The translations under genes were made by a program, and so were the position numbers. Shown here in pieces: positions 59,990-64,000 of a stretch of 64,000 bases of DNA. The DNA is from Oscheius onirici. Taxonomy: Eukaryota; Nematoda; Chromadorea; Rhabditida; Rhabditidae. The stretch lies in contig OW051473.1 of the NCBI GenBank assembly GCA_932521025.1, positions 8,618,001-8,682,000 on the forward strand. Reading direction: 5' to 3'. The notes below the pieces were generated by a model. It had not been told where the DNA came from. It saw only the letters and a program-made list of their open reading frames with translations, and made no database searches. The first letter of the stretch is position 1. The number at the start of each line of letters is the position of its first letter.

Positions 59990-60235
59990 TTTTCGTTTTT
60001 CGATTTGAGACCCGGATCATACCTCTACGCCCTGCATTTTTGTACTCAGAAATTTTTTACCGAAAAAGTTAGTGTATTGCTAAGCGTCGCCACTCCACCC
60101 ACACGACCCGGGTTCGATTCCGCCTTTCTGCAAATCTTTTTGTTAAAATGTTTTGAGTAGAAAATGACTTTTAATAAGCCCTGGAATATTTTTCTGATCG
60201 CATTCGACCATTCCCTGCCATTAGGTAAAGGCACA
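59990..60235 (+). mobile_element. SINE-like repeat, family 1 (copy 2)
   Basis: Partner of 4820-5045. A-box-like GTTAGTGTATTGCTAAGCGTC at 60068-60088 and B-box GGTTCGATTCC at 60111-60121. The tail GTTTTGAGTAGAAAATGACT is shared. Confidence 0.6.
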
Positions 60236-60510
60236 AGGTAGTTGTTCTGATAATGAGCTTACTCCTTGGTCATAGGGCAAAACTCGATTGTAAGAGATCC
60301 TAGACAGGCATTACCTCTAACCAATTCAGTCTCGATCCTTTCTTGGAGCAGCTCGACATCGGTGCGGTAAAGTTCTGACTAGCCTGGTCTCGATCTCGGT
60401 CGGTACAAAAATAAACCACACTACGTCGAAAAATTTGGTCCACACTTTTTGTTAGTGTATGTGGGTAATCACTGCTCGTAAATTCGATGAATTTTGACAA
60501 AAAGAGAACA

Positions 60511-60980
60511 ATCTGGATTTGTGAAAAAGTGGATTCTTTGAAGACAAGCCCTTTGTTTAACTGATCGAACAAAAAGAGAACAAGACTTTTGTGTGAACTA
60601 CGCAACTGAACAATATATCTTACAAAAGTCAAATCCTCGTCTTTTCTCATAGGATCACTCTTTTATCGTATGTTCCACAAACTGTATATAGAAGAGAGGG
60701 AAGACACTACAATAATAACCACTTTAGGTGGGGAAGTATCACAAATCTGCGTAAAAGGAGAACAATATTCAAAATGGAGAAGGTTTGGCGCCCGAATCGT
60801 AGGGATGCGGTTGCGCGGGAATTTGAATAAGGGGAAAGGACCCAACAATATATTGTTCAGTTTTTGTTCAGTTGCGTAGTTCACACAAAAGTATTGTTCT
60901 CTTTTTGTTCTATCCGTTAAACACAGGGCAAAGACAAATCCCTTTCTCTTCAAAGAATCTACTTTTTCACAAATCCAGAT
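60511..60980. mobile_element. MITE with about 110-nt inverted arms
   Basis: The left arm ATCTGGATTTGTGAAAAAGT ... TTTGTGTGAACTACGCAACTG is repeated in reverse complement at the right (CAGTTGCGTAGTTCACACAAAA ... ACTTTTTCACAAATCCAGAT). Arms differ by small gaps. About 240 bases in the centre carry no transposase frame. A partial copy occurs at 52308. Target-site duplication is not clear. Confidence 0.65.
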
Positions 60981-62309
60981 CAACACTAGATTTCTTTTGC
61001 AATGTTTTAGGCAGGAAACATTGTTTTCCTTTCTATTACCGAGATTGATTAAAGCGGAACTTGACTGACAATTAACTAATATAATTTTTGTTGTTTATTC
61101 TTTCTCGCCTTAAGAATGTCTCAGAAGTAAATTCAGAACTTCCTTGGATGGCAGAACGTGTACTCTTGATCATTCAAACGTTCCCACAGATTGCTCACTA
61201 ACAAGCTCTCCCACCCGTACAACGCCAGCTGCACAAATTACATGTGTACCAGGTGCCATTTTTTATAGAAAAGTCATCAACGGGGAAACCTTTTTCCTGC
61301 AAATCTGTCTACTTTTCTTTTCTAGCCTTTCTTATTCTAGCATACCACGCAAGTAAGCTGACTACATGTTTACCATACATTTTCCCGATTACAAACAATT
61401 TTCTGGTTATCCAATTTCTCTAAGAGGGTACACACATAGTACAACCTGATCTTTTGATAGCCCAGTTGCTAACTTCTCGCTAACACGCAACCACTAAATA
61501 TAGTAAAGTAGGCGGAATTGTAGATATTGAATTACATATATTAGTCACCCCCGCTAGTGTACTACGAACTTTTCTTTCAAAAGCCGTCTGATGGCGACGT
61601 CCGCCTACAAGATTGCTAAAAGTGTCACGTCCAGGAAGTCATCATTTCAAGGACAGATGAGCTTCCGCGCGGATGCATCCAAAATGTCATTGAGATTGGT
61701 TCGCAGCTGGTTAGCCATTAAATCCTGTCGTCCACAGAGAGAGAGAGAGAGAGAATCTACTTTCCTGAAAAACACTAGCCCTCTCTCCCTCTGGTTCAAG
61801 AGCGTTCATTTTGTTCTCAAAGCTCCCCTCCGGCCTATTCAACTTCCCCTGCGACAATAACGCTGGCCGGAGTGGATCATATTGCGGTCTTGTTTGACAG
61901 CTGATTTCTATTGTTTTCACACAAATATGGGCTTAATCTTTGTACCAGATAATGTTGCTTTCTTCTTAACTAATTGCTTGCCAGCTGCATTAGGACTGTT
62001 CACTTCCTGTATTCCATTAACGAATGAAAATATTTTGGCAAAATACGTAGTTCTAGACATTTTTACCAATGAACCTAATTTTGTTGTGGACGCTGTCCTT
62101 TTTCACAGAATGCCACTTTTCTTAGTTCAAATCAGATTTTTGAAAACAATTTTAAAAACAGCTAAACGGCTCAGTGGGCTCTCTCGACTTATCCTGCTGT
62201 TTTGAAAATAAGCACAACTTAGTTTTTAGCAAAACTTAAGCCATTCCCTCCTCATTTCCACAATGTTGTTTTTTGTTAACTTCTCATTCATTGTAGTAAA
62301 AATTGAGAT

Positions 62310-62395
62310 TTATTATTGAGACCGTGAAAATGCATTCCGTTACAAAATGCAGAAAATTATTATTGAGACCGTGAAAATGCATTCCTTTACAAAAT
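62310..62395 (+). repeat. Direct repeat, two 39-nt copies
   Basis: TTATTATTGAGACCGTGAAA ... ACAAAAT occurs at 62310-62348 and 62357-62395 with one base difference, a 47-base period. Confidence 0.8.
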
Positions 62396-63859
62396 TGTGC
62401 GGCATCCGGTTCTATAAAGTTGATATTTACTAGAACTGTGCTCAAAACAAAGAGAGCATAATTTGAATATTTTCATAGAACTTTTTTAAAATAACCAGCC
62501 ATTGTTAAAATTTTAAAACTTTACAAGTCAAAGCCCGCGTTGCCATGAATAAAAACTTCCGTTTCTGTCTTTGGTTTATATGTTTTGACCAACAATCACC
62601 TGTTCATCCCATATGCAGAGGATAAACTGCGTTATTCACTGATTGTTTAACAGCTGATTTTTAAAGAACACTTCTATCACGTATTTTGCAAATGCTCATT
62701 CTTTGCAGACGATCCTCTCAGGAGCTTCACTTGAACCCAAGCAAAGCAGAGGGTCACTCGTTCCGGAGGGAAGATCTTTGAGTTTCTAAAAAACATCCAG
62801 ATAGACAGAACAAACACTATCTCATAATCATATTCCACCTTCTTCCTCCTGTCTTTTCATATTCTTCTATTTGTCAAAGCACTCTATTTCGAGGTCTGGC
62901 CAAGACTCAAAACTTCCGGCGCTTTTCACCTTCTTCATCCATTCAGAGCTCTTTCGATTGTTTACATGCGTTAATTGGACCCCTTCCCCAAAAAGTCAGA
63001 AACCAGTAATTTTGGCTTTTTCGTAGTTTTTCCCCTTTTTCGTATTCGGCTCATATTGCGTTCAACTCTTCTATAAAGTACGGGATATTTCTGCATTGCA
63101 TTACATCACAATTCGAAATGTTTTATTGATTAGACAGAACTTCCCTACTTACGTTTCTGGATCTCCGTCCTTCGAACTCGGACATACTTATGAAGTAGAG
63201 CTAATGGAACAAACACGACCCGGCCATTCAAACTGAGTGGGTTAGCTGTACGCGTCCTGTTAATTCACTCGTAACCAGGCAGAAAGTTCAGTAATGAGTT
63301 CAGTTCCGGTGATAACAGAGTGCGAGACTCTCAAACAACACTTTCCTGGTTTCTTTTCCTTTTCTCTAAGTTTCTCTTCCTTTTCATTCTCTGCTCTTCA
63401 GTCGCTAAAAAATGCTATATTCCGCTTCCTATCACTTTCCGCTACGTTTTATTTGATGTAGACACCTTGGTAAAAGCGAAGGTCAAAGCGTGAGAAAAGC
63501 GTTGAGCACCTGTTCTCAATGTCAATGACCAAGCATTAATGCATACTCTAGGTCAGGTTGTAATTTAAGCTCTGATGCCATCTTTTACCCTCGCACTCTC
63601 CTCTCCCACTCAAAATTTTGTATCAACACTCTGGTTTCGAAAACATGCAATTATGTAGATCAGCGACAAATGGAGACTTGAGTAAGCTGGTTACAGCTGC
63701 TGTAACTGATCAGTTTTTTTCAGTCTGTCATTTTGTAGAGCCGTAAAATCCTCTGGTAGTCGTCGTCAACCTTAGCTGCCAAATTTCGTGATTTTGCGAT
63801 TCTCAAGGGTATTCATCTTATCGTGATTTCCCTTTAAAAAAATTTGGCAAAAAAGATTT

Positions 63860-63960
63860 TACGAGGGAAGAAACGAACCCTCGGCTCTCTTACCACTTCA
63901 CACCAAAATTTGGTAAAAGAGCAAAAACAAAGTTGTACTGCAGTAGGCGCCTCCCTTCGT
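63860..63960 (-). mobile_element. tRNA-like SINE head
   Basis: On the minus strand, GTGTGAAGTGGTAAGAGAGCC (A-box-like) is followed closely by CCGAGGGTTCGTTTCTTCC (B-box-like, 63885-63867). No cloverleaf forms. Confidence 0.35.
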
Positions 63961-64000
63961 TTAAACATTTTAAAAACAAACTAACGCACTGTCCGCCACA

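Larger units (their letters stand above)
60981..64000. other. Intergenic, no gene seen
   Basis: Pyrimidine-rich on the plus strand around 62.8-63.6 kb. Holds a GA microsatellite (61735-61754), a 39-nt direct repeat (62310-62395) and a SINE-like head near the right edge. Confidence 0.4.

Noticed and set aside
60663-60986. 107-codon minus-strand frame inside the MITE
   Set aside because: Overlaps the inverted arm and centre, shows no DDE or other transposase motif, and ends at the element. Treated as chance.
1-64000. CRISPR arrays, bacterial operons, phage or integron signatures
   Set aside because: None seen. Intron-rich eukaryotic gene structure spans the window; the regularly spaced repeats found are protein-coding NPA units.

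Overview
The window looks like nuclear DNA of a nematode. Three things point there: a secreted polyprotein of tandem ABA-1-type (NPA) fatty-acid/retinol-binding units, many tiny introns (mostly 26-50 nt with a T-rich tract ending in CAG or TAG), and splice-acceptor-like sequences immediately upstream of many start codons, as expected with spliced-leader trans-splicing. I cannot name the species. No spliced-leader gene, virus or bacterial segment was seen. Exon borders were read by eye from splice signals, reading phase and family conservation. A gene described as complete closed in frame over its listed exons, with one coordinate in SERINC uncertain by one base.

Layout. 1-0.7 kb: 3' part of a small secreted protein gene (minus). 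1.7-8.8 kb: tandem M1 aminopeptidase copies (minus), the first nearly intact and the second a clear pseudogene, with a palindromic MITE between them. 9.3-16.9 kb: NPA polyprotein, 2,156 aa, about 16 units (minus). 17.1 kb: a possible small secreted peptide. 19.2-20.7 kb: short-chain dehydrogenase of the retinol-dehydrogenase type (plus). 24.2 kb: single-domain Kunitz protein (plus), convergent with TMEM258 (minus), which lies just behind SERINC (minus). 28.1-31.7 kb: p62/SQSTM1 homolog with a large Gly-Phe-rich insert (plus), divergent from SERINC. 32.2-33.2 kb: a 1.07-kb foldback element. 33.3-37.8 kb: a divergent pair, actin maturation protease (minus) and TIM50 (plus). 39.7-41.4 kb: glutaminyl-peptide cyclotransferase (plus). 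41.7-43.7 kb: peptide GPCR of the FMRFamide-receptor type (minus). 48.4-50.2 kb: HDHD2-like HAD protein (minus), divergent from an unrecognised 97-residue gene (plus, 50.8-51.5 kb). 52.5 kb: tRNA-His(GTG). 53.1 kb: 3' part of an unidentified small gene. 55.3-57.7 kb: secreted type-B carboxylesterase (minus). 57.7-64 kb: no gene seen, but several repeats.

The genes are mostly unrelated neighbours. Some functional themes recur. NPA and the retinol-dehydrogenase-like enzyme both concern lipid or retinoid handling. The cyclotransferase matures peptides and the nearby GPCR should sense them. TMEM258 (oligosaccharyltransferase) and SERINC are membrane proteins in a possible operon. The long gene-poor stretches carry tRNA-derived SINE-like copies and non-autonomous inverted-repeat elements.

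Most worth checking: predicted amino-terminal copper-binding (ATCUN) motifs on NPA units after furin-type cleavage, the FG-rich insert in p62, 26-nt introns together with several stop-free introns of 39-42 nt, an esterase lacking its catalytic acid, and the decaying aminopeptidase duplication.
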